Notes: generated from the sequence alone by a model not told the origin. Shown: positions 49,459 through 58,523, counted from the stretch's first letter. The stretch: DNA of 64,000 nucleotides from an uncultured Oscillospiraceae bacterium (GCA_934446355.1 CAKSEC010000005.1:62001-126000), one strand, 5' to 3'. Numbers and translations are program-made.

Positions 49459-50826
49459 TTACTTTCTCTTGCTGAGCGGAACATAGGTCTTGTTCAGGTT
49501 TATCGCCTTATATGCCGGACGAATGATACGCTTGCCGTTTATCATTTCTTCCATGCGGTGAGCGCACCAGCCTGCCATTCTTGCACAGGCAAACAGCGCA
49601 GTGTACATCTCGACAGGTATTTTCAGCATTTTATATACAAGCCCGGAATACATATCGACGTTTGCACATATATTCTTTATGTCACCGCGTTCTTCGGCAA
49701 ATACCTGCGGTGTCAGACGCTCGATGCTGTCGAGAAGCATAAATTCAGCTTCAAGTTCTGTTCCTCTTGCGAGTTTCATTGCGTTTTCTTTGAGTATCAT
49801 CGCTCTTGGGTCGGACAAGGTATATACCGCATGACCCATGCCGTATATAAGTCCGGAGCGGTCGCCGGCTTCCTTGCGAAGCAGCTTGTGCAGGAACGCC
49901 TTGACTTCCTCGTCATTGTCCCAGTGCTCGATACCACCCTTGGCATAGTCGAGCATTTCCATGACCTTGATATTTGCGCCGCCGTGACGGGGGCCTTTAA
50001 GCGAGCCAATCGCCGCTGCATACGCTGAATAAGCGTCAGTGCCGGACGAGGACACGGTGCGACAGGTGAACGTCGAGTTATTACCGCCGCCGTGCTCAGC
50101 GTGCAGCATAAGGCACAGGTCGAGCAGGCGAGCTTCCTCATGAGTGTAGGAACGGTCGTCACGCAGGGTGGACAGAATGCTTTCTGCAAGGCTCTCGTCC
50201 TTGTTTATCTGGTGCATTACCATTGAATCGTTGTGATAGAAACGGCGCATTGCCTGATAAGATGTGACCATGATGGCGGGAAGCCGTGAAATTATCGAGA
50301 TAGCTTTCAGCATTTCGCTTTCAACGGATTTGTCCTCCGGTGAGGAATCGTAGCTGTACAGCGCAAGCACCGCCTGAGCCATCTTGTTCATGATGTTGGG
50401 CGAGGGATTTCTGATGATCACGTCCTCGCTGAAATACATCGGCAGGTCACGGTATTCTGCGATAAGGCGGGAGAAAGTGGTGAGCTGCTGCTCGTCGGGC
50501 AGCATACCGAACAGCAGGAGATATGCGACCTCCTCATATCCATAGCGGCCGTCAGTCAGCACATCGTTCACGATATCCTTTATATTGTAGCCTCTGTAGA
50601 TAAGTTCGCCCTCGATAGGCTGCTTATCGCCCTCGCTTATGACATATCCGTGAACGCAGCACACATTCGTGATACCCACGACAACGCCTGAGCCGTCCGC
50701 ATTGCGAAGCCCTCTCTTTACGTCGAACTTGGCAGCAAGTCCGCTGTCTATTGCGGTGGTGCTCAGGAAGTCCGAGCACATCTGCTGGAATGTTGACGAG
50801 TTCTTTAGCTGTTCCATTCTTTTCAT
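49459..50826 (-). CDS. Citrate synthase
   Basis: Condenses acetyl-CoA and oxaloacetate to citrate, in anaerobes usually to make glutamate. The 455-residue protein carries the catalytic residues: His in LMLHAEHGGGNNSTFTCR (read around residue 245), the conserved SLKGPRHGGANIKV (about residue 273) and His/Asp region GMGHAVYTLSDPRA (about residue 325) with Asp further on. The N-terminal extension (MKRMEQLKNSSTFQQMC) is longer than in classical GltA and recalls the citrate synthases of Ruminococcaceae. 2-methylcitrate activity cannot be excluded. A promoter with TAGAAT as -10 precedes it. ATG 50826 lies 13 nt after GGAGG. Confidence 0.93.
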   Translation of the reverse strand: MKRMEQLKNSSTFQQMCSDFLSTTAIDSGLAAKFDVKRGLRNADGSGVVVGITNVCCVHGYVISEGDKQPIEGELIYRGYNIKDIVNDVLTDGRYGYEEVAYLLLFGMLPDEQQLTTFSRLIAEYRDLPMYFSEDVIIRNPSPNIMNKMAQAVLALYSYDSSPEDKSVESEMLKAISIISRLPAIMVTSYQAMRRFYHNDSMVMHQINKDESLAESILSTLRDDRSYTHEEARLLDLCLMLHAEHGGGNNSTFTCRTVSSSGTDAYSAYAAAIGSLKGPRHGGANIKVMEMLDYAKGGIEHWDNDEEVKAFLHKLLRKEAGDRSGLIYGMGHAVYTLSDPRAMILKENAMKLARGTELEAEFMLLDSIERLTPQVFAEERGDIKNICANVDMYSGLVYKMLKIPVEMYTALFACARMAGWCAHRMEEMINGKRIIRPAYKAINLNKTYVPLSKRK

Positions 50827-50874
50827 TGTATTTCAGCCGCCTCCGTGCTTCTCTTATTTATAAATACATCTTAT

Positions 50875-50903
50875 ATTCTATCATATTCCCGCACGATTGT
50901 CAA
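50875..50903 (-). promoter_or_regulatory. Sigma-A promoter of the citrate synthase gene
   Basis: Consensus TTGACA (50898-50903) and TAGAAT (50875-50880) on the minus strand, spacer 17 bp. Confidence 0.8.
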
Positions 50904-50979
50904 GCGTTATTCATATGCCGTGAATATTTTTTTGGACAAAATTGCAAAATACACATATGTGCAGAATGAGGTGAGCAAA

Positions 50980-51891
50980 ATGAAGTTTCGGCTGATGTCA
51001 TGTTTATTACTGGTGATGTTTATTGCCGCCACGTTCACCTCCTGCGGCAAGAAGTACGAATTTCCGGAGCAGGTGACGCTTTATATTGAAGAACAGCAGC
51101 GAATAATCACGCTTGATCATACAGATTATATAAAGGGGTGTATTTTCGCCTGCTCTGAGCCGTCATGGCAGCAGGAAACGCTAATTGCCGCCGGAATTGC
51201 AGCGAACAGCAGGGCGCTTTACTGCATATCAGACGAAAGCGTCAGCATTCCGTTTGGCGCGGACCTGACGAACGACCCTGCTGTGTGCAGCCTGTGGACA
51301 GACCCCGCCGAAGCGGCGGAGGAATACGAACAGACCGCACCTGAATATGTGCAGCGTGTTGAGGAAGCGGCTGAAACCGCTGCGAATTTATATGTCGAAT
51401 ATGACGGAGCGGCCGCCGATACGCCCATGTGTTTGTTGTCGACCGGAGTAACGGACGACGGCGGGAAGCCCTATATACCATCGCTGGAGCTTCCGTGCGA
51501 CACTGAAAGCCCTGAGCAGCTTTCCGGCTGTGTGTATCCGTCTGATTCGCTTATCAGAATGATGTCTGAGGTAACGGGAAGCGTTATGCTGCTGCCGGAC
51601 CACTCTCAGTGGTTCACGGACGCAGAATATACCGCCGGAGGAACGCTGCAGAGCGTTTGCTTCGGAGGAAAGACCGTGACGGGTGAGCAGCTCCGTGAAA
51701 TACTCGGAATGCGCAGCGCAGCGATAACGATCGTCAGCAGCTATGACGAATTTGAGTTCACTGCTGCGGGAGTAGGCGGGAACAAAGGAATGAGCCTTTA
51801 CGCCGCAGAACGCCTTGCAAGGGGCGGCAAAACGGCTCGGCAGATAATAGAGTATTTCTTCCCCGGAACGTCTGTAAAGAGCATTCGGTAG
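50980..51891 (+). CDS. SpoIID/LytB-domain lipoprotein with altered active-site residues
   Basis: A 303-residue predicted lipoprotein: signal peptide with lipobox TFTSC near residue 22. SpoIID-type enzymes are lytic transglycosylases that remodel peptidoglycan during engulfment. The core aligns by eye: DYIKGCIFACSEPSWQQETL with the family EYLxGVVAAEMPASWPxEAL, then AAGIAANSRALY, and at the end AAGVGGNKGMSLYAAERLARGG with QIIEYFFPGT. In this alignment the catalytic Glu of AAEM is Cys, and the His of GHGVGMSQ is Gly, so it may bind glycan without cutting. Start ATG 50980 behind GAGGTGA is preferred to in-frame codons far upstream. It stands alone between the citrate synthase and rubrerythrin promoters. 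Confidence 0.72.
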   Translation: MKFRLMSCLLLVMFIAATFTSCGKKYEFPEQVTLYIEEQQRIITLDHTDYIKGCIFACSEPSWQQETLIAAGIAANSRALYCISDESVSIPFGADLTNDPAVCSLWTDPAEAAEEYEQTAPEYVQRVEEAAETAANLYVEYDGAAADTPMCLLSTGVTDDGGKPYIPSLELPCDTESPEQLSGCVYPSDSLIRMMSEVTGSVMLLPDHSQWFTDAEYTAGGTLQSVCFGGKTVTGEQLREILGMRSAAITIVSSYDEFEFTAAGVGGNKGMSLYAAERLARGGKTARQIIEYFFPGTSVKSIR

Positions 51892-51928
51892 GTGCAGAAA
51901 ATATTGCAAAAAAATTTTGCAAAAATGC

Positions 51929-51957
51929 TTGACAAATTAAAAACCTTGTGATATAAT
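51929..51957 (+). promoter_or_regulatory. Sigma-A promoter of the reverse rubrerythrin gene
   Basis: Consensus TTGACA (51929-51934) and TATAAT (51952-51957), spacer 17 bp. The -10 lies inside an inverted repeat. Confidence 0.88.
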
Positions 51958-51967
51958 AAACACAAGG
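51944..51967 (+). promoter_or_regulatory. Inverted repeat over the rubrerythrin promoter, candidate operator
   Basis: CCTTGTG (51944-51950) and CACAAGG (51961-51967) form a perfect 7-bp inverted repeat with a 10-bp centre holding the -10 box. A repressor bound here would block transcription. It does not match the PerR consensus. Confidence 0.5.
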
Positions 51968-52034
51968 AAAAACGATAATGATTCCTGATTTGAATACCGG
52001 CAGCCAAGCCGGAAAATAACGGAGGTATAACACT

Positions 52035-52589
52035 ATGAAATTTGTATGTCCTGTATGCGGCTATGTACACGAGGGAGATTCCGCTCCTGAGAAATGTCCC
52101 CAGTGCGGAGTTCCCGGCTCCAAGTTCACTGTTGTAGAGGAGAACGACGGCAAGCTGGTTTTCGCTGACGAGCACAAGATCGGCGTTGGCAGACTGGAGA
52201 ACGTTCCTGAGGAGATCGTCGAGGGTCTGCGCGCGAACTTCACCGGCGAGTGCACCGAGGTAGGTATGTATCTCGCAATGGCAAGAGCAGCCCACAGAGA
52301 GGGCTATCCTGAGGTAGGTCTTTACTATGAAAAGGCTGCTTGGGAGGAGGCAGAGCACGCTGCAAAGTTCGCTGAACTTCTCGGCGAGGTGGTTTCCGTT
52401 TCCACAAAGGAGAACCTCACGAAGCGTGTTCAGGCTGAGCACGGTGCAACTGACGGCAAGCTGCAGATCGCTAAAAAGGCAAAGGAACTCGGTCTTGACG
52501 CTATCCACGACACCGTCCATGAAATGGCAAAGGACGAGGCAAGACACGGAAAGGCTTTCGAGGGTCTGCTGAACAGATACTTCAAGTAA
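52035..52589 (+). CDS. Reverse rubrerythrin (peroxide-reducing rubredoxin-ferritin-like protein)
   Basis: A 184-residue oxidative-stress protein of obligate anaerobes that reduces hydrogen peroxide (and indirectly oxygen) with NADH-derived electrons. The rubredoxin domain comes first (CPVCGYVH with Cys5 and Cys8; CPQCGVP with Cys21 and Cys24), then the ferritin-like four-helix domain with di-iron ligands in FTGECTEVG, WEEAEHAAKF and KDEARHGKAFEGLL. The domain order is opposite to that of classical rubrerythrin. AACGGAGGT precedes ATG 52035. It is transcribed alone from a consensus promoter overlapped by an inverted repeat and ends at a strong terminator. Confidence 0.93.
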   Translation: MKFVCPVCGYVHEGDSAPEKCPQCGVPGSKFTVVEENDGKLVFADEHKIGVGRLENVPEEIVEGLRANFTGECTEVGMYLAMARAAHREGYPEVGLYYEKAAWEEAEHAAKFAELLGEVVSVSTKENLTKRVQAEHGATDGKLQIAKKAKELGLDAIHDTVHEMAKDEARHGKAFEGLLNRYFK

Positions 52590-52620
52590 TTCTCGAAACC
52601 GCATTATAAAGCCGATTATG

Positions 52621-52645
52621 GGCAGCCCGAAAGGGCTGCCTTTTT
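52621..52645 (+). terminator. Terminator of the reverse rubrerythrin gene
   Basis: A perfect 8-bp stem (GGCAGCCC, 52621-52628, with 52633-52640), GAAA tetraloop, followed by TTTTT. Confidence 0.93.
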
Positions 52646-52657
52646 GTATAATAAAAT

Positions 52658-52693
52658 CGGCATACCATCACAAATTGACGGTATGCCGTTTTT
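52658..52693. terminator. Terminator of the four-gene minus operon, bidirectional
   Basis: A perfect 9-bp stem (CGGCATACC, 52658-52666, with 52680-52688) with TTTTT on its right and, on the minus strand, ATTTTATTAT after it. It closes the operon that ends with the DMT gene. Confidence 0.85.
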
Positions 52694-52695
52694 AT

Positions 52696-53610
52696 TCACT
52701 TGCTCTCTTTGATATCGCCTGCTGATTCGCTTTCTTTGATGGCAGATCTGTTATTATACCTGAACATGAGAAAAGCGGCGATAATAATTATCCCGTACCC
52801 CACGAAGCTGAGTGCGTCAGGCACCTGCTGAAGCACGATAAAGCCTATCAGTGCGGCGAAGATTATCTGCGAATAGTCGTAGATAGACACTTCCTTTGCA
52901 GGTGCGTAGGAATACGCCGTGGTAATGCAGAACTGCGCCAGCGCAGCGCTTACGCCCGCACCGACCAGCATAAGCAGCTGATACATAGTCATAGGCTGGA
53001 AGCCGATGATCGTGATCGGCAGTGCGGCAAGCGTCGAGAACGCCGAAAAGAAGAATACCACGTAATAGCCCTTGACGCCCTTTCCGGTCGCACGCCTGAC
53101 GAAAGTATAAGCTGCGCCTGCGCACATTCCTCCGCAGAAGCCTGATATGGAAGCCCCAAGTTCCGCATTCTGGAACGTAGGCTTTATAACGAACAGCGCA
53201 CCGATGAACGCAGTCAGGATTATCGCCCACTGCACCTTGTTTGCACGCTCTTTCAGCAGTATTCCGGAAAAGACGATCGCAAAGAACGGCGACATTTTGT
53301 TGAGCAGGGAAGCGTCCGAAATGCTCAGCCTGCCCACCGCATAGAAATTCATGATTACTCCGGCATATCCGAACACGGAGCGCAGCAGCAGGTCAATTCT
53401 TGCGCCTTTTGGCGGTATTATTGAGCAGCGGTTCTTTATCATTGCGCCGGCGGCGATGAACAGGGCGAAAAAGTTGCGGAAGAATGTCTTTTGTATCGTC
53501 GGGACATCTCCGGAAAGCCGCACGAACATATTCATCAGCGCAAAGAAAAACGCCGATGTCACAATGCACAGGATAGCCTTGTGAAGCTTTTTCTGCTTTG
53601 GGGTACTCAT
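52696..53610 (-). CDS. DMT-superfamily (EamA) transporter
   Basis: A 304-residue membrane protein with ten predicted helices in two EamA repeats, each with the pattern of the drug/metabolite transporter superfamily: first repeat with NMFVRLSGDVPTIQKTFFRN and LNKMSPFFAIVFSGILLKE (in parts), second with YDYSQIIFAALIGFIVLQQVPD. It should export or exchange small metabolites, with the substrate unknown. The TGATG junction shows that its start overlaps the stop of the pyridoxal kinase-like gene by 1 nt, so the two are coupled. It is the last gene of the operon that begins with UDP-glucose dehydrogenase. Confidence 0.9.
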   Translation of the reverse strand: MSTPKQKKLHKAILCIVTSAFFFALMNMFVRLSGDVPTIQKTFFRNFFALFIAAGAMIKNRCSIIPPKGARIDLLLRSVFGYAGVIMNFYAVGRLSISDASLLNKMSPFFAIVFSGILLKERANKVQWAIILTAFIGALFVIKPTFQNAELGASISGFCGGMCAGAAYTFVRRATGKGVKGYYVVFFFSAFSTLAALPITIIGFQPMTMYQLLMLVGAGVSAALAQFCITTAYSYAPAKEVSIYDYSQIIFAALIGFIVLQQVPDALSFVGYGIIIIAAFLMFRYNNRSAIKESESAGDIKESK

Positions 53611-54452
53611 CAGCCGTTCACGCTTTCAGCTTCGTCAAGCATTTTGATATATTCGCCCAGAACCGGCTGAAAATGAATGCCGTAGAATCTGCGGTCTGGT
53701 GCTTCTGCGGTGTATTCCACAGCCGCATATGTGAACTTAGTCGCAATGTTCAGCGCAGCCGCAGGGTCAACTCCCCTCAGCACCGCACCAAGCAGCGCCG
53801 AAGCAAACACATCTCCCGTGCCGGAGCAGGCGACGTCCTTTCTGGGGGTAAGGCATTCGGTAAATTCGCCATCAAAGCACCCGACTGCGCCAAGCTGTCC
53901 CTTTTCAGAAAATCCGGTTATGACTGCGTACTTCACGCCGAGCGAGCACAGTTCCTTAAGCATTTCCTTCGTTTCGTGGAGCGTAGGCGTCGGGTTGAAG
54001 CTGCGGCCGGTCAGCAGGCAGGCTTCGGTGATGTTCGGCGTGATGATGTCTGCGCAGGAAATAAAGCTGCGCATTCTCTGGGGGTAATCCTCGGTCAGGG
54101 CTGCGTAAAGTCTGCCGTTGTCGCCCATAACTGGGTCGATGAACACGGGGGCTTCGGGCTTGCGAAATTCCCTGATGAACTGTTCTATTAGTCCTACCTG
54201 CTCGCAGGAGGCAATATAGCCTGTGTATATCCCGTCAAAGTCGATGTTTTCTTTCTTTAGCTGGCGGCTGATGGGCAGCAGCTCGTCTGTCAGGTCAACG
54301 CTGTAAAATTCGGGGAAGCCGGTGTGATTCGACAGCAGCGCCGTGGGGATACCGCAGCATTCCACCCCTGCAGCGGAAAGCACCGGAATGGCGGCGGTAA
54401 GCGAGCAGTTTCCCACACATGAGAAATCCTGTATAGTTACTATTCTTTTCAT
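53610..54452 (-). CDS. Pyridoxamine/pyridoxal kinase (PdxY-like, ribokinase family)
   Basis: A 280-residue PfkB-family kinase that phosphorylates B6 vitamers to the 5'-phosphate. Markers are IQDFSCVGNCSLTAAIPVLSAAGV (read at residues 7-30), GYIASCEQVGLIEQFI, VFIDPVMGDNGRLY (about residue 108), ITPNITEACLLTG, and the anion-hole and catalytic Asp motif CSGTGDVFASALLGAVL (about residue 223). The Asp of GTGD is intact. A related role in thiamine synthesis (ThiD) is less likely given the YaaS/PdxY-like N-terminus. It follows the hybrid kinase gene by 6 bp and overlaps the DMT gene start. Confidence 0.9.
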   Translation of the reverse strand: MKRIVTIQDFSCVGNCSLTAAIPVLSAAGVECCGIPTALLSNHTGFPEFYSVDLTDELLPISRQLKKENIDFDGIYTGYIASCEQVGLIEQFIREFRKPEAPVFIDPVMGDNGRLYAALTEDYPQRMRSFISCADIITPNITEACLLTGRSFNPTPTLHETKEMLKELCSLGVKYAVITGFSEKGQLGAVGCFDGEFTECLTPRKDVACSGTGDVFASALLGAVLRGVDPAAALNIATKFTYAAVEYTAEAPDRRFYGIHFQPVLGEYIKMLDEAESVNG

Positions 54453-54458
54453 TTGCGT

Positions 54459-57308
54459 TTATCTGGTCTTTGTGTATTCCGGAAGCCATTTGCAGAGCGC
54501 CGCAGTGAGTGCGGATATCTCCAGCGGTTTGGACACGTGACCATTCATTCCATGCTCCTTTGCTTTTTTTACGTCCTCAATGAATGCGTTGGCAGTCATG
54601 GCGATTATCGGTATGGTTTTGGCGTCGGGGCGGTCAAGGCTGCGAAGCCTTTCTGCCGCCTGATTTCCGTCAAGCACAGGCATTTGTATATCCATAAAAA
54701 TCAGGCTGTAGTATCCCGGCTCTGAGCGGCTGAACATCTCGACTGCTTCTGCTCCGTTGTGCGCAACGTCTGTGAGCAGGTTAGCCTCGGCAAGAAATTC
54801 CGATGCTATCTCGGCGTTAAATTCAAGGTCCTCAGCCAGAAGCACCCTTTTCCCGCCAAAATTGAAATCCGACATTCTGACCTTCTTTGGTAAGGAAGTG
54901 CTGTGGCTGTTTTCGCCGGACGATATATCCTTTTTGAGCGACACGGTTATATCGAACACCGAGCCTTTGCCTATCTCACTGTTTATTGAGATATCGCCGT
55001 TCATCATTCGTGCGATATTGATGGAAATGGGCATACCGAGCCCTGTGCCCTGAATGCCGCTTACACGATGGTCGTCGGCACGCACGAACGGGTCGAATAT
55101 CTGCTTGATGAACTCCGGCTTCATGCCTATTCCGTTGTCCTTTACGGTGAACAGATAGCGTGAAACGCCGCTGTGGTCAGGCTCTATCTCCCTTGCACAG
55201 AACTGCACCTCGCCGCCGTCGGGGGTGTATTTCACCGCATTGCTCAGCACATTTGTCAGAAGCTGGCGCAGCTTTGTCTGGTCGCCGATAACGGCAAGAT
55301 TTATGCCTGGGTCGATGGTGACGGTGAACGTCTGACCCTTGTTTTCGGCAAGCGGGCGAATCATTCTGACGGTTTCGTCGAGCGCTTCGCCGAGGTCGAA
55401 CGGTTCGCAGGAAAGCACCGTTTTTCCGCTTTCTATTGCGGAAAGGTCGAGCACGTTGTTGACTATCTCAAGCAGGTGCTGACCTGCGGCTTCTATCTTC
55501 CCAAGGCAGTCCAGAACACGCTCAGAATCGGTGATATGCTCCTGCGCTATTGCAGACATTCCGAGTATGGAGTTCAGCGGCGTGCGGATATCGTGGCTCA
55601 TCTGGCTCATGAAGATGGTCTTTGCCGAATTTGCGTGCTGAGCCTGATGGAATGCGTCGCGCAGCGCCTGCTCGACGCGCTTGCTGTGGTCGTGCTCGTC
55701 GGTGATATTGCGGACGTAGGTCAGACCCCACAGGTCGCCTGTTTCGATGTCCTGCGTAAGTATCACGGCTTCACGGAAGTAGCCGGTCCTTTCGCCGATA
55801 ACAAATTCGTATTCCGTATCAAAGCTGCGGCGATGGCTGTTATACATATCGCTGAGCGTTTTTGTGCAGAACGTCTTGCGGAATGTTTCAGCGGCGGCGG
55901 GGTCGGTGAAGCATTCGGATTTCTTGCGTATATATTCATCGTAGGAGCAGGGGACTGTAAGCCCAATTAAAGGCAGAAGCGGGTCAACGCCGTCCTGCTC
56001 GATTATCTCCTCGTGGATAGTGTCGGTGGTGATGTTGAACGTATATACGGCTATAGCGTTCGACAGAATCGCCTGTTTATACTGGCTCTCGGTGCGCAGC
56101 GCTTTTTCAAGACGCTGCTGATAGCGCAGTTCCTTCATCTTTTCGGTGTTTATGGGCTGCACGGTCAGAACGGCGGTGTAAGGTTCGCCGTCCTCATCCT
56201 TGCGGGTCATGAACGCTTGTATCCTCAGCCATTCGTCCGCTTCGCCAGAGTGCCGGCAGACTTCGCATTCTATCACCTTTTCGCCGCCCTTGAAACGCTT
56301 GATCATGTTTTCAACGCTGAAGTTGAACAAAATGGAATTTTGATTTTCAGGCGAGCAGCCTAGACCTTGCGCAAATCTACTTAACGCATTACTATAGTTG
56401 CCGATTTCTGCAAAGTTTTCGGCGTAATCGCCGTTGGTGTTGTCGGAGGAATAGAAGCTGTCGTCCCTGAGATTGATGAGGTCAAGTATCATGAACGGCA
56501 CTGCAAGCCCGTTTATGAGCTGATTGCGCAGTTCCTCCATGAAAACGGCGCGGTGGTCGGCTGTTATCCGACGGAATACGATGAACTCGTGGTATTTGTC
56601 GGCAAGCCTGCGCTTCATTCTTACGCAGCGGATATTTACCCAGATACACGCTTCGTCCTTGATGATGCGGAACTCGCCGTGCACCTCGTCCGAACTTGCA
56701 AAGCCGTGCGACAGGGAATCCCTCGAAAGGGTATCCATGAATCTGGCACGGTCGTCGGGGTGGAAATGCTCCTGAGCGTTCTGCAGCCAGCCATCAAACT
56801 CGCACTCGCAGCCTGCCGTGTCGCTGGTGTTGAAGAAATCGTTCAGCAGGAAAAGCCTGCCGGTTTCGATATCCGACAGGGCGCAGAAAGCAAAGCTGTC
56901 AAGCATTTTCTCGGACAGCAGCGAGGTCAGAAGCTGTATATTCGGGTCGAACCTGTAAAGCTGAGTGCGGTCGGTCGGCACGCCCTTGAATACGCCGTAT
57001 ATGGTCATGCAGCCGTCCTCTTTGGAGGCCAGCATACCGGAGGTGTATGCGGTGTATTCACCCTTTTTCTTGTGAATCCAGCGGTATTTTACCTCGGACT
57101 TTATATTGTGGACTGCGCTGTATACCGCCTCATTGACGAGCGGTATGTCGTCTGGGTGTATACCCTCCTCCCAGCGGAGATAATTTCCTGCAGGGTCGGA
57201 GTTGTCGGGTATATCCATGATCTTCAGAAGTTCATCGTCGCAGTAAAGTTCATGCGGCTTTCCGCCCCGTATCAAAAGCCGGTATGTTCCGGATATGATG
57301 GAATCCAT
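54459..57308 (-). CDS. Soluble hybrid sensor histidine kinase with PAS domains and receiver
   Basis: A 949-residue cytoplasmic kinase with no membrane helix. The first 550 residues contain about three PAS-like sensor segments (the first with WEEGIHPDDIPLVNEAVYSA, another with YFREAVILTQDIETGDLWG), followed by HisKA with phospho-acceptor His572 (MSHDIRTPLNS), the ATPase domain (N box LTNVLSNAVKYTPDGG, G box GTGLGMPI), and a receiver with phospho-acceptor Asp873 in MDIQMPVLDG. There is no HPt or output domain. It resembles the membrane kinase at 29.9 kb from the HisKA to the receiver. ATG 57308 lies 10 nt after GGAG. It is in an operon with UDP-glucose dehydrogenase and the pyridoxal kinase. 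Confidence 0.9.
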   Translation of the reverse strand: MDSIISGTYRLLIRGGKPHELYCDDELLKIMDIPDNSDPAGNYLRWEEGIHPDDIPLVNEAVYSAVHNIKSEVKYRWIHKKKGEYTAYTSGMLASKEDGCMTIYGVFKGVPTDRTQLYRFDPNIQLLTSLLSEKMLDSFAFCALSDIETGRLFLLNDFFNTSDTAGCECEFDGWLQNAQEHFHPDDRARFMDTLSRDSLSHGFASSDEVHGEFRIIKDEACIWVNIRCVRMKRRLADKYHEFIVFRRITADHRAVFMEELRNQLINGLAVPFMILDLINLRDDSFYSSDNTNGDYAENFAEIGNYSNALSRFAQGLGCSPENQNSILFNFSVENMIKRFKGGEKVIECEVCRHSGEADEWLRIQAFMTRKDEDGEPYTAVLTVQPINTEKMKELRYQQRLEKALRTESQYKQAILSNAIAVYTFNITTDTIHEEIIEQDGVDPLLPLIGLTVPCSYDEYIRKKSECFTDPAAAETFRKTFCTKTLSDMYNSHRRSFDTEYEFVIGERTGYFREAVILTQDIETGDLWGLTYVRNITDEHDHSKRVEQALRDAFHQAQHANSAKTIFMSQMSHDIRTPLNSILGMSAIAQEHITDSERVLDCLGKIEAAGQHLLEIVNNVLDLSAIESGKTVLSCEPFDLGEALDETVRMIRPLAENKGQTFTVTIDPGINLAVIGDQTKLRQLLTNVLSNAVKYTPDGGEVQFCAREIEPDHSGVSRYLFTVKDNGIGMKPEFIKQIFDPFVRADDHRVSGIQGTGLGMPISINIARMMNGDISINSEIGKGSVFDITVSLKKDISSGENSHSTSLPKKVRMSDFNFGGKRVLLAEDLEFNAEIASEFLAEANLLTDVAHNGAEAVEMFSRSEPGYYSLIFMDIQMPVLDGNQAAERLRSLDRPDAKTIPIIAMTANAFIEDVKKAKEHGMNGHVSKPLEISALTAALCKWLPEYTKTR

Positions 57309-57329
57309 AGAGGAACGTTCTCCTTTGTG

Positions 57330-58523
57330 TTAATCTCTGCTGTAAAGATCTCTGGTATACACTTTTTTCTTTACGGCTGAAAGTTCGCTGCTCATGCGGT
57401 TCGCGAGAATGACGTCTGAGCGTTTGCAGAACTCCTCAAAATCCCCGCATATCTCATAGTCGAAGAACTCCTGACCTTCTTTGAGCGTAGGTTCAAAGAT
57501 AATGACCTTTATGCCCTGCTTTGAGAGCCGCTTCATTATGCCCTGAATGGAACTCTGACGGAAGTTGTCTGAGTTTGATTTCATAGTCAGGCGGTATACA
57601 CCGACAGTTTTTGGCTTCATTGACGCAATGCGGTCTGCGATAAAATTTTTGCGGGTCTTGTTTGCGGATACTATTGCGGTGATAATATCGTTAGGCACAT
57701 CGGCGAAATTTGCGAGAAGCTGCTTGGTGTCTTTTGGCAGGCAGTAGCCGCCGTAGCCGAAGCTGGGGTTATTATAATGAGAGCCGATGCGCGGGTCAAG
57801 ACCAACGCCGTCGATTATCTCACGGGCGTCAAGACCTTTCATTTCAGCGTAGGTGTCAAGTTCGTTGAAATACGCCACACGCAGTGCAAGGTAGGTGTTG
57901 CTGAAAAGCTTCACCGCTTCAGCTTCCGTGGGGTTTAGCATGAGCGTGGGAACGCCCTGCTTTATTGCGCCGCTCTGCAGAAGTTCGGCAAATTTTTTTG
58001 CACGGTGCACGCAGTCTGACCACTGTTTCGGTGCGCCGACGATTATCCTTGACGGATATAGATTGTCGTAGAGCGCCTGTCCCTCACGCAGGAACTCCGG
58101 CGAAAAGATGATACGCCGTGCCTGTTCCGGGTACTTTTTGTGAAGCCCTGCCGTGAAGCCCACTGGTACTGTGGACTTAATGACCACGGTGCAGGTGTCG
58201 TTTACGGAAAACACCTGTTCCAGTACGCTTTCAACGGACGAGGTGTCAAAGTAGTTCTTTTCAGTGTCGTAGTTGGTGGGAGTGGCGATCAGCACAAGTT
58301 CCGCGCCAGAATATGCGGGACGCCAGTCGGTCGTGGCAGTGAGGTCAAGCTGCTTTTCCGAAAGGTATTTTTCGATGTACTTATCGGCAATGGGAGAGCG
58401 CTTTGAGTTTATCAGCTCCACTTTTTCGGGTACTATATCCACGGCGGTGACTTCGTTTTCCTGAGCAAGCAGAACCGCCATTGAAAGCCCTACATATCCC
58501 GTTCCCGCAACAGTGATCTTCAT
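57330..58523 (-). CDS. UDP-glucose 6-dehydrogenase
   Basis: A 397-residue NAD-dependent oxidase that converts UDP-glucose to UDP-glucuronate, a precursor for capsule, teichuronic-type polymers or exopolysaccharide. The N-terminal Rossmann motif is GTGYVGLSMAVLLAQ (residues 7-21), then ATPTNYD, KSTVPVGFT, PEFLREGQALYDNLYPSRI and the catalytic Cys in FGYGGYCLPKDTKQL (about residue 250). It is shorter than two-domain forms and resembles the Ugd type of about 390 residues. UDP-N-acetyl sugars cannot be excluded. ATG 58523 follows AGGGGG. It is the first gene of the four-gene operon. Confidence 0.92.
   Translation of the reverse strand: MKITVAGTGYVGLSMAVLLAQENEVTAVDIVPEKVELINSKRSPIADKYIEKYLSEKQLDLTATTDWRPAYSGAELVLIATPTNYDTEKNYFDTSSVESVLEQVFSVNDTCTVVIKSTVPVGFTAGLHKKYPEQARRIIFSPEFLREGQALYDNLYPSRIIVGAPKQWSDCVHRAKKFAELLQSGAIKQGVPTLMLNPTEAEAVKLFSNTYLALRVAYFNELDTYAEMKGLDAREIIDGVGLDPRIGSHYNNPSFGYGGYCLPKDTKQLLANFADVPNDIITAIVSANKTRKNFIADRIASMKPKTVGVYRLTMKSNSDNFRQSSIQGIMKRLSKQGIKVIIFEPTLKEGQEFFDYEICGDFEEFCKRSDVILANRMSSELSAVKKKVYTRDLYSRD

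Noticed and set aside
50845..50979. 45-residue N-terminal extension of the SpoIID-like protein
   Set aside because: The extension overlaps the divergent citrate synthase promoter, and the downstream ATG has a ribosome site and begins a perfect lipoprotein signal peptide.
51929..51967. PerR box at the rubrerythrin promoter
   Set aside because: The inverted repeat CCTTGTG-N10-CACAAGG does not match the PerR consensus TTATAAT-N-ATTATAA.
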